A stretch of DNA of 64,000 nucleotides from Thelephora terrestris (Eukaryota; Basidiomycota; Agaricomycetes; Thelephorales; Thelephoraceae), in assembly GCA_015956445.1 (NCBI GenBank), contig WIUZ02000016.1, forward strand, positions 744,001 to 808,000, given 5' to 3'. Positions 1 through 13,884 of this stretch are shown here, piece after piece (within the stretch, counting starts at the first letter, position 1; the number at the start of each line of letters is the position of its first letter). The notes under the pieces are model-generated. The model had not been told where the DNA came from. It did no database searches and saw only the letters and a list, made by a program, of their open reading frames with translations. Made by a program: the position numbers and the translations under genes.

Positions 1-890
1 GATCAACGTCGCCAAAGATCTCGATACTCGGACGTTGACGACGCAGAGGTTTGCATAGTTAACGCAATCGTTAACTTCATCGAGCGACGGAGCGATAAGG
101 CTGAGAAAATCGTCATTTTCTCTTGTGATGGCGTTGCCCATGCGTGTCGATACAGGCGACGGCTCAGCGAGATAAGGATAGCCCCGGCAAAGCCAAGACC
201 GACGACGATGCAATGATCTCCTCACGCTGTTCAAGGCCAGCGGCGCCGACAAGTTGTCACTTTCCGAGCGTCGCCCCTCGCAGGATCATGATGCGATTCT
301 AGGTACCAACTCGACTGCCTGCCACTGTGTGATCTAGGTCGATCAATGTTGAAATACGACGTCCGCGTCCGTAGTGGAATCCTGCTCCTAGGGTTCGCCA
401 TGTGGTTCCACTGGTTCTTTGATGTTTGCTTGTTTCTGATCATCAGCCGATTACCCAAATTGTTCCGATCTCACTCGAAAGCAAGTCAGAATGGTGTCCG
501 CAAAACCTGCACGGCAACTTAGCACGATGTCAAAGCTACCTGGACTTTTGTGGCTTATCCTCGATAATCCTACGATATCCATCGGCGGACTTGATGGGTC
601 TGGGAACTTCAAGTTTGGATAGCCGAAACGGCGTGACCTTCGAGATACCTCCGCGAGAGGTCCGGTTGGTATGACTTTCAGATACTCTGCAGGAGGCCCG
701 GTAAGTACGACTTCGGCGCAATTCTTCCTCGCACATAACCGAACACTATCGTTCGCCGAGAGGCCCGATCCTCTGGTGTAAGAAGGACGTCTTCGAGTAT
801 CCCCTGTGAAGTCTCCGGTCCGTTTTCTTGATCGAAGCCTTCGCGGTCATGTCCGTGTCTGTCGAGACGTTCCCACTGTCCGTTTTTTTT
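1..890. other. No recognisable gene; decayed coding-like sequence
   Basis: I see no complete gene here. Base 1 to about 190 is open in frame 1 and about 550-775 is open on the + strand, with a composition that looks coding, but neither matches a family I know and both are cut by stops. It may be the decayed 5' part of the Munc13-like relic that follows, or another gene fragment. Confidence 0.3.
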
Positions 891-894
891 TTCA

Positions 895-2860
895 CAGAAC
901 CTGAAGTCTCGCTGGGGATACTCACTGAAGCGCACGTTGAACTCATCAACGAGTGTGCGCTGAGGTGGAGGATTGGCCAGCCATATCGAGTGTCGTGTTT
1001 CCTGGAGTTAATTAGGCAATCTTACGAACGGAATGAAGTGCCGATCGAATGCATACCAGAAGCGCTTGGCAACGTGAAGAAAGTGTAACAGGAACTGGAT
1101 CTGGAGAAGTGGCCGATACAAGATGTAGGTGCATCTGACTTTGAATCTCGACCTGCCTCATCTCCTCTTTCTCAGAACGACTACCTTGCGCACGTGTATG
1201 GAAGTTTGTACTCCGTTCTTCTTGGACCGATCTACCAAGCCCTGGAGTCGATCCCTCGACTTGGAGCATCTAAGTTAAAACCATACCTCCGTATACTGGA
1301 GCCTGCCCAAGACCGCCGGCTCCTACAGCGGTTTGATGTGGATATACAAGCTAGAATAATGGACGTCCAAGAGCAGGTCAAGATATCTGCAGAGGCAAGC
1401 TACCATAGGAAGTTCAAGGAGCTGGGGAGTCGGCCAGGGGTCAACAGGGCTTTACGTCTACTGTTGGTCACGGATGAAATCGAAAAGTGGACGAAGCTGA
1501 TGGACAAAGTGTTGGAAGAACCTATCTCAGGGTAATATCCGTGCTTCTCTGGTGTGGCGGTTGCATCTCTGATTTTGATGAGTGCAGGAAGATCGATGTG
1601 GTTGCCTTGGTGGTGGAAGTCGTAGTGCCGTTATTCCTCATGGAACTCGATGCGTCATCAAAACACTTGTGGCAGGATTGGATGAACGGACCAACGCCAG
1701 ACGTTCCCATCGAAGACCCCCTCTCGTTGTATAGGCGGACGAGAGTGATGATGGACATTTACCATGCTTACTGCCCGAAGTCTGTTTGTTTTCTTCCTAC
1801 CCGATTGAACTGCTTAAACCATCCTCGAGCAGAGGTGATGCCGAGTTTGACGTTGGTGCCTTCTTTGGGCCATCTGTCAGGCAATGGTTAGTCAACACGG
1901 ATGATAAGATGACACAGTGGGTCCAAGCGGTAAGTCTTGGACATTTTGTCCGACATATTGCTAAGTATCTAACTCGACGACAGGCCATCGCTGCAGATAA
2001 GGTGATTCCGCTAGACAAGGCACCTGACAAGGCACTGATATCGCGTATTGACGTTAGTTCGGGGCGGAGGGCAATGAAGGCCATATTCTTCGATCGTCGA
2101 TCTGTTCAACTCTCTGCGAAGTCCAATCAACTTTTTGCAAGGTCTTGAGTGGTCCGATGGATATCAAGAAGCCCGGTTCTTTACCGGTTTATCAAAGGTT
2201 TGCCCTCGTAGTTCTATTCACTGTTTCTTCCGAAAGCTCAGCTTTGTGTAGACCATCAGTAAAGCCATTGAAACCTATTGCAGAAGTATCGAGGACCTCT
2301 TCATGGCCGAGATGTTCCCCCGACCAACCGACTACCTCCAACCACAGAGGCCCTCCGCGTGGATTGAGAAGGCCAAACAGCTCACTTCGCAAGGGGAGAA
2401 CAAGAAACTCGAACCGTTCAACTTCTTGCCTGAGACTTGTGTTAAGCTGAACAACGCCGATGCCGCTCGGCGACTCCTGGACAACCATCAGCAAACCGTG
2501 GAAAGTCTGGCGATCGGGGTACTTCCCCGACAAGGGCTTATAACCCATTATAATGCGTTATAACTCGCTATAACTCCTTCCGGCGACCTTTAGCGCCCAC
2601 ACATATAACGGGATACAACGCATTATAACGTCGTGAGCCATTCTCACGGAGTTATAACTAATTCTCAGACTTTCCACAATTTGCTGATGACATGTACAGT
2701 CAGATGGGAGCCGACAAGATCGCAGAGGTTCGGTCAAAGTCACCACCAGTGCCGTATAAGAGCAAGAGTGAAAAGTTCCTCTTCACAGTGAAGGTTTGCC
2801 TGGAGGAAGACTATGCTTGTGATCGCCTTGACACTGATGTTGGACAATGAAGAACACACA
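895..2860 (+). pseudogene. Munc13-like (MUN/DUF810) gene relic, multi-exon
   Basis: Exon-sized pieces match the MUN region of fungal Munc13-like proteins, which bind SNAREs and act in vesicle priming. Readable blocks in order are WRIGQPYRVSCFLELIRQ then VPIECIPEALG (about 958-1075), WPIQD to YGSLYSVLLG (1110-1230), VVPLFLMELDASSKHLWQDW (1625-1685), FDVGAFFGPSVRQWL then TDDKMTQWVQA (1846-1930), AIAADK (1983-2000), VDLFNSLRSPINFLQGLEW (2098-2155), and FNFLPETCVKLNNADAARRL (2420-2475). After 2690 come the linker SPPVP and FLFTVKV, the start of a C2 domain. Introns with GT-AG ends remain, for example GTAGGTGC to TTTCTCAG near 1110-1160 and GTAAGT to CGACAG at 1930-1982. An in-frame TAA at 1086-1088, a frame change near 2090 and loss of the C2 C-terminus make it a relic. 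The family call is from remembered motifs; the decay is seen directly. Confidence 0.75.
2486..2689. mobile_element. 204-bp MITE inside the MUN relic
   Basis: The ends are 24-bp inverted repeats with 22 matches, starting CATCAGCAAA and ending TTTGCTGATG. The interior repeats TTATAAC-like words. The left neighbour codes LLDN and the right neighbour MYSQMGADKIAEV; removing the insert rejoins them in frame. The target duplication is at most 2 bp (AC). It has no coding capacity. The superfamily is unknown, and the mobilising transposase is not in the window. Confidence 0.75.
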
Positions 2861-3925
2861 AAATTGGTGCGGCTGGAGCGGCTTCTAACCTCTCGATGGC
2901 GCTAACAATCTGTAGGAACCACCGACATCGTCAAAAACAGTTGTATGGTCCCCACCCTCATTGTGCTCCTTGACCATATCGCCGATGCTCACCCCATCCG
3001 TAAATGCGCCGTCACATTGGCATTGTTGGTCCGAACGTTGTCACAGGTGCCAAGCCGGCTGCTCACGCTGTGCAAGAGAGTGGGGTCTTGTAATTAATTC
3101 ACGTCTCCCATTCCCAAGGACGTTGCTCTGGTCCTGATGCAGGCCAACAGAGATCTCAACGACATCGACCCAATGCAAACCAGGATATGATTAGACTGTA
3201 TCTCATACTTAGCTCATTGCATACTTATTTCGCGTAAACAATGAGTCCGATGGTTATTTCGACGCCGATATACCATAAGTCGACAAGTAAATATGCCAAA
3301 ACAAAACAAGTGAACGACTCCATCGCGATCTTGATCCTGTTTCACAATCTTTAATTGACACAAGCAAGACCTCGCGAGTCGTTCGTTGTTTGTGGGTGCC
3401 GATTCCTCGCGCTGTTGGTTCTCGGACGCCTCCCTGGATCATTGGTAAGTTATCATTTCCGTTGCCCAATGTTCGTCGCTCACCCCAAAATCACAGCTGT
3501 CAAGTCTACATGCGAAGCCAATTAGAGATCCACACGGACTGCAAACCGATGCGTATCAAGCCTATTGCAAATCAGATCGGAGGACTTTGAAATTGGAGGC
3601 AAGGTCATAACTTGGGCCGTCGACCAACCCCGTTTGCGATGGCCTTTGTGAGGTTTCCTGTCATATCCATCGGTTCAAATGTATCGCCTCACCCCCCATG
3701 CCTGAACAGCGCCCGTGTCTCCTGGGAAGTTTCCTCAAGCTACTTACTATGGATCTTTCTTACGGTATCGGTTCTGTGTCATCAACACAGTGATGGAACG
3801 CCACGCGACACCAACTATTCGTTTTCTCCGGAGTACTCAACACAGTCGACTCTCCTGCTACCATGTCCCGAGCTGATATCACCCCTGCCAGCTATCGACG
3901 CACACTGCCGAACCGCCTACTTGGG
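2861..3925. other. No gene recognised
   Basis: A short + strand stretch at about 2935-3095 could code a helical segment (MVPTLIVLLDHIAD), and another lies near 3112-3190, but neither is part of a family I recognise. The rest shows no sustained reading frame. I see no repeat ends. Confidence 0.4.
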
Positions 3926-3929
3926 TCTA

Positions 3930-5640
3930 CTTGGGTGGTTAGGACCGTCGGACAATATTTACCTCAGGGGGAACCAGGTGGCTGTGGAGAGCGCGAGGAA
4001 GACCGGAAACACCCAGTTAGTGCATTATCTTCCCTTCTTGATCTACCGTTGACAATTGTGTGAAGGGTGTGGAAGCAGGTACATGCCGCTTGCATTGGGA
4101 AGAAGTAATTTTGACCGGGATGTGTTCTCGTTTGGCCACAAATGCGGCTGGCCAGGACGTCTGTAGGCCCAAATCTGTGGATTTAACATCATCGTTGGTG
4201 CCGTAAATTCTTCGCTCTTTCTGTCCAAATCCACTGAAACCCTCCCGTAGGAGCAACTAAATATCTTGATCTCAACCTACGAACATCGCAGTCGCTTCGA
4301 CGAGATCCTCTCTTTACTTGAGGCTGGTCTTAGCCTTGAGCGGGCACATGTATGCCAAGCCCCATATTTCGAGCGGATACCCAACTCAATTCATTGCAGA
4401 TTCACTGAACTCTCCATCTTCTACAGCAAGTACAGGCCCGAAAAGTGTACGTTACCTGTGCCGGTTTACCTTCCTGAACCCACTGAAATGATATATTGCT
4501 AGTGATGGAGCACCTAAAGCTTTTCGTCACTCGTATCAACATTCCAAGGTCATCAGGGCTGCCGAGAAGGCCCATCTCTGACCCGAGCCCATCTTGCTAT
4601 GCATTAAGGCTTGAATGGTATCATTCAACCTTCCACGGCAAGTCTGCATCTGTGACGGTTACGGGCCCGGATCGAAGCTCGGACATCTCCGACCTCTTCC
4701 GCAAGCAAGAGGAACTAGAGAAGAGCATAGCCGCGTTGAAGTTGCTTCAAGGTCCCACGGCTCAGCTGAGTTCACCGACATCCTCCAAACGATCGGGAGA
4801 ATCGTCAACCACTCGAAGCGAAATCTCTTTGATTAAATTCCCCAATCCACGTCCATAATCCTAGCAAACCGCTGCAAAGCCGAAGTCATGTACCTACTTG
4901 CAACACGAAGCCTCTACACTTGAAGACGCCGGGCAATAGTGTCGAGAATGTTCCTTTCGAGCCGGTTCCTCCTCAAATGCCTGCATCGATATTGGAACGT
5001 AACAGGACTCTGTCGCTCCCGATGTCAGAAACCGCGGACTCTGAGGTGCTTGTATCCGCCCGCACACAGCGACTCGATTCTCAAGGCGCACAATACGACA
5101 TCACTTCTTTCATCGGCAGTAAGTTTTTCAAGTTTCGTCGGTGTTTTCTTTACTCACACTTTGACAGACCTGATCAGCGGTCCGACTGCTGACCCTCCTC
5201 CGCCTGGACACAAGAGAGAGCTCTCCGGATCCTCAGACGATTGCAAGCTTGGGATCGTTGGACCCTGAGCAGACCGCAACGATTGTAACACTGCAGCAGT
5301 CGAAGCAGACTTTCGAAGGCTCTCCGCTGGCTAGAATGCCCGTCATCAGTCCTACGACTACCGGGTTTTTGCCAGTGACCAGGGTTACTTTACCGTCGAG
5401 GCCGAAGCTTAAGATGGATTTGTGAGTCGAACAGAGTTAGGCGGGTGGTCAATGGCTTTCAATTTTTCGAGTGGCAAGTGTCGAAATGTAGGGCCGCCAT
5501 CATGCTGCACGGGAATCGCGCTAACATCTTTTTCTCGAATAGCTACTACAAAGCTATTACATTCTACCTCCAAGAGCAACCGACGCTATTTACCAACCTT
5601 CTGAGCGTGCTGATTCCACATATTCATGTGCACGGACTCG
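3930..5640 (+). pseudogene. CHC1: Clathrin heavy chain relic in separated pieces
   Basis: Pieces of the clathrin heavy chain proximal leg are readable on the + strand: VAVESARKTGNTQ (about 3980-4016), VWKQVHAACI (about 4068-4100), YEHRSRFDEILSLLEAGLSL then ERAH (4278-4345), FTELSIFYSKYRPEK (4402-4445), MEHLKLFVTRINIP (4504-4546), KVIRAAEKAHL (4548-4582), and YYKAITFYLQEQPTLFTNLL then SVLIP (5540-5620). Clathrin heavy chain is the triskelion scaffold of coated vesicles and is about 1,680 residues in fungi; only about 130 residues are left. Introns are retained between pieces. A TGA replaces the conserved Trp after KAHL, and the block normally lying between VKYDEF and the YYKA segment is replaced by unrelated sequence. 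It is non-functional; the true gene must lie elsewhere. Confidence 0.8.
4650..5425 (+). pseudogene. Unknown coding fragment lodged inside the clathrin relic
   Basis: Three coding-like stretches lie in order on the + strand: one with DISDLFRKQEELEKSIAALK (about 4680-4860), one with ENVPFEPVPPQMPASILE (about 4920-5120), and one with TLQQSKQTFEGSPLARMPVI (about 5250-5424). A possible GTAAGT donor follows the second at about 5120. The composition (short coiled segment, then Pro/Ser-rich) suggests a cytoplasmic tail or disordered region, but I do not recognise the protein. It separates clathrin pieces that are adjacent in the normal protein, so it was inserted there or the segment was rearranged. 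Confidence 0.4.
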
Positions 5641-6059
5641 CCAGAAGCCAGGCTGAGTCACTGCTTGGCTGCTCGGGAATAGCCTCCTCCAGTAGACCAC
5701 TCATACTGTCGATGGTCACCAGTGAGGGATGTAGTGCTCGGGACTAACCTCAGTGTTCATTTCCATTTCTAACCCACCGCGAAGCAAACACGAATTTTGA
5801 AGGTCACAAAGTCGTTGTTATCGTCAAAGGGGCAATCAAAATGCGTACAAACCAGCGCCATAACGCTTGGAAGAAAGTGAAAGTCGTGTGCGGTTGCAGG
5901 TTGACGTTAGGGTTGTGCTGGGTATGATTCTACTCATCAACCGCCCTAGCTCGAAGCACACAATGTCAAAACTGCCGCCCGCTCATACTGCATTAGGCTA
6001 CGTCTGGCCAATACACAGATTGACAAAAGGGGCTTATGCCGTATTAAGTCAGCTGTATA

Positions 6060-6590
6060 CTTAGTTCAGCCCAAATTAATAGCGACATAACTTCTTTTGA
6101 CGTCTGGGTATTGGCTACAGATGGCACAGGCAAGGTTCACCTGGAGCGGAACGCTCCCGTTGTCCGGGGTTCAAACTCAGTACTACGTTGGTCAACTACT
6201 CGAGGTGCGTACATATTGCTCGCTTCATCAAAAGTGGGTTTGACCGACTTTCGTCGTCGTCAGCGGGGCGTCCGTATCTTGATTTATCTTGGAACTTATG
6301 ATTGGCAATGCAAAACCGGCTCCAACAAACTCTGGGTGGAGCGTCTGGAATGGAGCGGGCAAAAGGAGTATTTAGCAAACTCTTGGCACAACTGGACTGT
6401 TGGGGGTAAGAAAGTGGGAGAGACCAAGTCCTCTGGGTTGTTGCTGACTGCGGCCACTGTGGATTGCATGGAACATATGATGAGTCGGTTTTTATTCATA
6501 TCCATGGGCTTTGATTGATGGATGTGATTTACGTCCCCCATGACAAGCTGATAGAAGCGTTAGAGCTGATTTCCCGTTGATTGAAGAACA
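6060..6590 (+). pseudogene. Serine carboxypeptidase (S10) C-terminal relic
   Basis: The + frame from 6111 carries GVRILIYLGTYDWQC, which aligns with the S10 block holding the catalytic Asp, then WVERLEWSGQKEY, WTVGGKKVGETKSSGLLL, and a degraded form of the block holding the catalytic His (family GAGHMVPYDKP; here CMEHMM and, in the next frame, VPHDKLIEALELISR to about 6580). The family removes C-terminal residues from peptides in the vacuole or secretory path. Only the last ~150 of about 500 residues are seen, with a frame change near 6500. It is an isolated relic. Confidence 0.75.
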
Positions 6591-6599
6591 AGAATCTCT

Positions 6600-7800
6600 G
6601 ATTGCCTTAGGGGCTGGAATGCCTGCAACCACCTGCCGCAGGCTGGCGATTTCTCGTTTCGACAATTCCAACATCATCGAGACATGTCCCATACATCCTG
6701 CCAACAGTTGACCCCTGTGAGTCGCGATTATCTATTTTTCTATCTCAATCTCAAACGCCTCTGACTACCTGTCGCCAACTGGCGATTTCTCTATATACCT
6801 CGTTGTGTCACTCCCGGCTTTATCAAGCGTCCTGCACCTCTCTTGTATTCAGGTTGCCAGGAAACTGCGATCACGCTTCGGTCGTTGCTCAGGAGGGCGT
6901 GATACCCAGCCCCATGGAGTTTTGGGGCGAATACTGCAAGCCTTTCCAAGGATTCAGCACGCCGATATCGTATGTGCACCATGTACTTACCCTCGGATTG
7001 ATTCCAATGTGTTTTGCAGGCTGTTGCATCCATCGGCCGAAACTGCGATCTCTGTCGGCACGGTCGGGATGACGACATGTCAAGACCTCCTGGACCCGTC
7101 TGGAGCATGTTGTCACGAGTTCAAGTTCCCGATGCAGCCAGCTTAAAATCCGCCTTTCCCTTTCCCTCGTCCAACCGGCCCCCTTTCCACCCCTCAAGAT
7201 TCCATTTGTGCCATCCACGTCCATTGAATGCTGCGCGCCGTATCCACCGCAAATCATCTTGACACTCAGATATGCCCCCATCGCCCAGGACGTAGATCAA
7301 CAAGATCATCCTCCTGCAGCCATCTTGATCATGTAGGCTACTCGTCTTAGCCATTTTCCAGGAAGCTAATCGACGCTTGCTGCCAGAGGTTGAAGTGTTG
7401 CGGAAGTCCAAGTCACGGCGCTGGGTTTTGCTGGATGAGATCTTTCGAGAGGAGACGCTACATTGGTATGACGCCGAATGCCCATGCATACCTACGACCT
7501 ACTGACATGTTTCCAAGATGTAGGTGAGAGCCGGATCGCGTTGTGTCGCTCACAGGCTTGGCCTCTGCCGCGATGGACTTAGGGACAGGGTGTAATCTAC
7601 AACAATCTTATTTTGAATTCATCGATTCCTCCACCGTTATCTCTGCAGCCCCTCTACTAAGGTTCTCAAGCGCGATACCATCAAGGGCATGGGTGCCGAC
7701 CACCTTAGTCAAGTCATCCACGACCACGACCCTTACATCAAGGCTGTGGACAGCAGTATCACCGGCGCCTCGACCGACCCCAAGAAACATCCCTCCACAA
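6600..7800. other. No gene recognised; scattered coding-like scraps
   Basis: Open stretches at 6803-7146, about 7340-7480 and 7676-7800 on the + strand look coding in composition (for example IKGMGADHLSQVIHDHDPYI at about 7680-7740). They do not match families I know, and they change frame repeatedly. They fit the picture of a decayed gene cluster between the carboxypeptidase and ARO1 relics. Confidence 0.3.
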
Positions 7801-7810
7801 TCTACGGCGA

Positions 7811-10535
<2,725 letters not shown>

Positions 10536-10550
10536 TTCACCCGTGCCGAC

Positions 10551-10733
10551 CGAACCCCCTCAACGCCGTCGCTATTGTCTCGCGAAAACCGAGGCTGGCA
10601 TTTTGAACATGCCGGAGAGTTCATCTTATTATTGGTTCCCCAGCCCCACTGCGCAGGGTCCCCATGGTTACAGCGATGCGAACCCCTCAACGCCGTCGCT
10701 ATCGTCTAGCGAAAGCCGAGGCTGGCGTTGACC
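10551..10733 (+). repeat. Direct repeat unit right of the ARO1 relic
   Basis: Second copy of the unit at 7,811-7,997, same orientation, with the same two words and the same spacer. It begins about 15 bp after the last recognisable EPSP-synthase codon, and another partial word follows at about 10,797-10,845. Confidence 0.8.
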
Positions 10734-10939
10734 GAGCCTTCTTCTGGCACAGGGTCCCACAATGTTTGCGAACGGTTGTTCTGGGCAGGAGCGACTCGAC
10801 GCCGTCGTGATCGTCTCGCGAAAACCAAGGCTGGTATCAACCGAACCTCCTTCTGGTACGGCATCCAGGACGGGTCCCTCAGCCCCGCCGCGTAGGGTCT
10901 CTACGGCCAATGGTGTACGGTACGTGAATGTTGGCTCGA

Positions 10940-11110
10940 CACTGGCTCGACACTGACTTCAACCTCAACATCAACCAATCAACGCCAACACAACATCAAC
11001 CCAACCCCAACACAGCCCCAACACAACCCCCAACACAACCCCCAACATCATCAACACAACCCTGACATAACCCCTAACATAACCCCCACTTACAGGCCAA
11101 CAACGACACG
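10940..11110 (+). repeat. CAACAC-rich low-complexity stretch
   Basis: Imperfect runs of CAACAC, CAACCC and ACCCCAACA words with no open frame of interest. It is probably a decayed microsatellite. It sits just left of the sequence that surrounds the Y-A element. Confidence 0.7.
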
Positions 11111-11853
11111 ACCCTAACCTGAACATTGTATTCAAAGTTGTCATCGTGTTGAAATGTTCTCAGCCAGGAGAATTACTGGGAACATTTTGGGAATATTTCG
11201 AACACATCTTAAATGTGTACGAGATGGGGTCAGCCTGGTATCAGAGAATACATTTAGAAAGTTAATCTACTTGAAAATAAAATGTACACATGGTAGAACA
11301 TTGGAAGAGCATCTAAAAGGAAATCACGCTGCTGTCAGTGAGAACATGGAGAGAACATTGGCTGAATACATCTGAAATGTTGTTGGGGTGTGGCTACTGG
11401 GAACATTTCAGACACATCACTCATGTACATTTAGAATGTGATCGTCATGACTCAGGTGGGCACATTTCAGTCACAGGCTCCATGTACATTTGAAATGTAT
11501 TTGAGATGCACTTGGGCCATGGAACTGGAATGGTGGTTGATGATCACATCCCAGATGTAACTTGTGATCAAGGACATGAACATGTCACGAACGCGTGACA
11601 TAGTAACCAAAATCACACAGATAATCCAAGACATTGGTCTTATTCGCAGTAATAGTAATACAAAGACAACTAAACGAAACTACAAGTTCAGACAAGGACA
11701 AAAGGATCTACGTCACAACCACATTCCTGAGCAAACGGACAGCGATGAGCGAAATGGTGAGGGTTGTGTACACTCTGAGGGCAATACGAATAAACTCGAG
11801 TTACCGGATCTTGCCAAAACTCCCTGCATCCTAACACGTCATGAAACAAACTC

Positions 11854-12597
11854 TCATGCATTTCTTGCTTCACGTCCGACAAGGCCTCGCTCACTAAGGC
11901 GAACCCATACCGGTCTTGGAGACCCGCCACTTCCACCTTCAACTTCATCCGTACTTGCCGTGACTTGTCGGAGGGACGACAACGTTGACCAGAATGAGTC
12001 ATCGGATTCTTGCGGGTCCTCTTCTTCTGGGACCTCTCTACCATCTGGCGAACTGGGGCAGGACTCCAGGGAGGGGATGGAGGGAGAGGAACGCCCTGAT
12101 CCTGGCGGAGGCGAAGGGATGACTGGGGACTTGCAAGGGGGGTCGGTGCAGTAAGCCCCGTGACATTGATGTCCGAAATATCGGAAGAGAGATGCCTGGA
12201 AAGGTCCCCAATGTTCCAAAGCGAAGTGAGAGAAGTCATCATTTAAACTGTTCATGATGACGTACATGAGATCCACGCGCTTCTCCAACTTCGCAATCCG
12301 ATCCTCCCGATCCCTCTCCATAATATCCAACAAAAGTACGGCTCCAGGATGAGCCGGTTCAACACGAGGCCTAGAAGACCTGGGGTCTTCATACCCAGCC
12401 TGTTCCCAGAACTCAGTAGGGGCATTGTGGGCGGTAAGGAAGTCGACGGCAACTCGGTTGTCGTGAGCGATGTTGGCGGGAGAGTCATACAGGTGTTGCT
12501 CCACGTTGTAGGGAGCATCCGTCTCGAAGGACGGGACGAAGTCGAAGGGGGTAGCGGCAGCGTTGAGCACGGCGTTGTTGGCAACGAAGGCAGTCAT
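11854..12597 (-). CDS. Y1 protein of Y-A (unknown family)
   Basis: The ATG at 12,597 was chosen because it follows the TATA box by about 95 bp and begins the block conserved in all three Y copies (MTAFVANNAVLNAA). The frame gives 247 residues: an N-terminal domain (QHLYDSPANIAHDN, EFWEQAGYEDP), a charged coiled stretch (ERDREDRIAKLEKRVDLMYV), FSHFALEHWGPF, then a Ser/Pro- and acid-rich tail. A second frame reaching 11,688 is also conserved among the three copies and carries a Cys/His block (HNPHHFAHRCPF), so the real C-terminus may lie in that frame; how the frames connect is not resolved. I do not recognise the protein. Convergent neighbours: none; Y2 is divergent. Confidence 0.6.
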   Translation of the reverse strand: MTAFVANNAVLNAAATPFDFVPSFETDAPYNVEQHLYDSPANIAHDNRVAVDFLTAHNAPTEFWEQAGYEDPRSSRPRVEPAHPGAVLLLDIMERDREDRIAKLEKRVDLMYVIMNSLNDDFSHFALEHWGPFQASLFRYFGHQCHGAYCTDPPCKSPVIPSPPPGSGRSSPSIPSLESCPSSPDGREVPEEEDPQESDDSFWSTLSSLRQVTASTDEVEGGSGGSPRPVWVRLSERGLVGREARNA

Positions 12598-12797
12598 AGT
12601 TATCAGAGATGTTTGAGAGGGGATAGTGGTAGTGGTAGTAGTGGGAAGGGAAAGGAGACGATGAGGGGAAAAGACCAATAATCCTCTTGGATTATATACG
12701 ACTGACTCAATAAAGCGACGAAAAGGGAAGACAACGAATCATGATCTATTTACATCCCAATTAGGATAAACAAACCCTCAACCCCAATCGCAATCCC

Positions 12798-12955
12798 ATC
12801 AAATCCAGAGAAATCCCCGTCGATCATGGGAAATCCCCACCATGCTTCTATTGCTACCATTGATCCAGAGAAATCCCCATCGATCATGGGAAATCCCCAC
12901 CGTGATTCTATTGCTACCATGAAACACCAGAAATCCCCAAATGATTCCATCAGCT
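12798..12955. repeat. Short tandem array between Y1 and Y2 (Y-A)
   Basis: Two and a half ~57-bp units built on AGAAATCCCCATCGATCATG and TTCTATTGCTACCATG. The same array is present in Y-B (about 23,050-23,205) and, in 3-4 units, in Y-C (about 28,800-28,978), so it belongs to the element. Its place between two divergent promoters suggests a shared control region; this is inference. Confidence 0.7.
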
Positions 12956-13106
12956 CAAACCGCTATTGTTCCCGTATTAAGTAATTACCATTGATTGTTC
13001 CAAAGTCCCCTCACTCCGACTCATTTACCCTGCCCTAAATTACGCACAGACCATGTTGATCCTAGTTTGGTTCGCGATAGAATAATGACTCCTGTAGAGG
13101 ACGGGG

Positions 13107-13115
13107 TATATAAGG
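13107..13115 (+). promoter_or_regulatory. TATA box of Y2 (Y-A)
   Basis: TATATAAGG followed by a pyrimidine-rich leader (CTCCTTTCTTTTCCCC) about 145 bp before the Y2 ATG. The same layout is kept in Y-B (reverse strand, near 22,895-22,903) and Y-C (about 30,513-30,521). Confidence 0.6.
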
Positions 13116-13260
13116 AAGAGCGTTCGCTCCTTTCTTTTCCCCATTCTCAATCTCTTCTGTACTCCTCTACCCTTAACCTGAATAAACAAAGTAAGCTGAG
13201 GAATCCTCCTCACGCCTTGCTACTTCTGACTCATTCTAGCAGGAATTCTCCTGCCAGTGT

Positions 13261-13884
13261 ATGTTCAGCGCCCCAAATCCCTTCCCTTCTAACAGTCCAG
13301 TCCAACGCCCTATCGTCCCTGACGCCAGGAGATCTATCTGGGAGTATAAACTTATCAGAAGTCTCCAAGTAAACCGAACAGCCGGTTTACTCACCCATTT
13401 CCCTTACTATCGCCCCTTCGCAGCCCTCGACGCCGGAGTTACCACTCCTCCTTTCCTCTTAGGAGCAGATCATCAGTTCCTCTGGAACTCCGACTTTACT
13501 GAGAGCGTCCTAGCGACCGTCTACTTCAGTATAAGTCCAGCTTTTTACTTCCCTAATCCCCGTATTCACCTTACCACTAACATCCACACCCATTCCCCCG
13601 CTATCATTGTTCTTTGGTGGGAAGTACCAACTGAATTACCTTATTCGGTTATAGAATACCTCGTCAACTTCGAACGTCTTAGCGACCAAGACTTTGATCC
13701 GTTCGTACAGCAATTACACCAGTTTTGTCAAGACTACCATTCGCCAGTCCACCCTTATCAGACAGAGTCACCTCTCTCTCTTGATATCCCTCCTCCTCTC
13801 ACCTCTACCCCTGGAACCCCTTTCAAGCCTCGACCCGACACCCCTCACCCGTCCGCTAATCTTCTAGCGCCCCACAAACAGTAA
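13261..13884 (+). CDS. Y2 protein of Y-A (unknown family)
   Basis: 207 residues from ATG 13,261. The sequence is compact and globular-looking, with RRSIWEYKLIRSLQVNR, THFPYYRPFAALD, FLLGADHQFLWNSDF, YFSISPAFYFPNPRIHLTTN and HSPAIIVLWWEVPTELPYS, followed by a Pro/Thr-rich tail. I know no family with this pattern. All three Y copies keep the frame and nearly the same length, and most changes between A and B are conservative. Upstream lie a TATA box and a possible 5' intron (AAAGTAAGC near 13,188). The stop codon lies inside CACAAACAGTAAGCAGG, which also reads as a splice donor (GTAAGC) a few bases from the element's end, so the frame could be the first exon of a longer transcript. Confidence 0.65.
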   Translation: MFSAPNPFPSNSPVQRPIVPDARRSIWEYKLIRSLQVNRTAGLLTHFPYYRPFAALDAGVTTPPFLLGADHQFLWNSDFTESVLATVYFSISPAFYFPNPRIHLTTNIHTHSPAIIVLWWEVPTELPYSVIEYLVNFERLSDQDFDPFVQQLHQFCQDYHSPVHPYQTESPLSLDIPPPLTSTPGTPFKPRPDTPHPSANLLAPHKQ

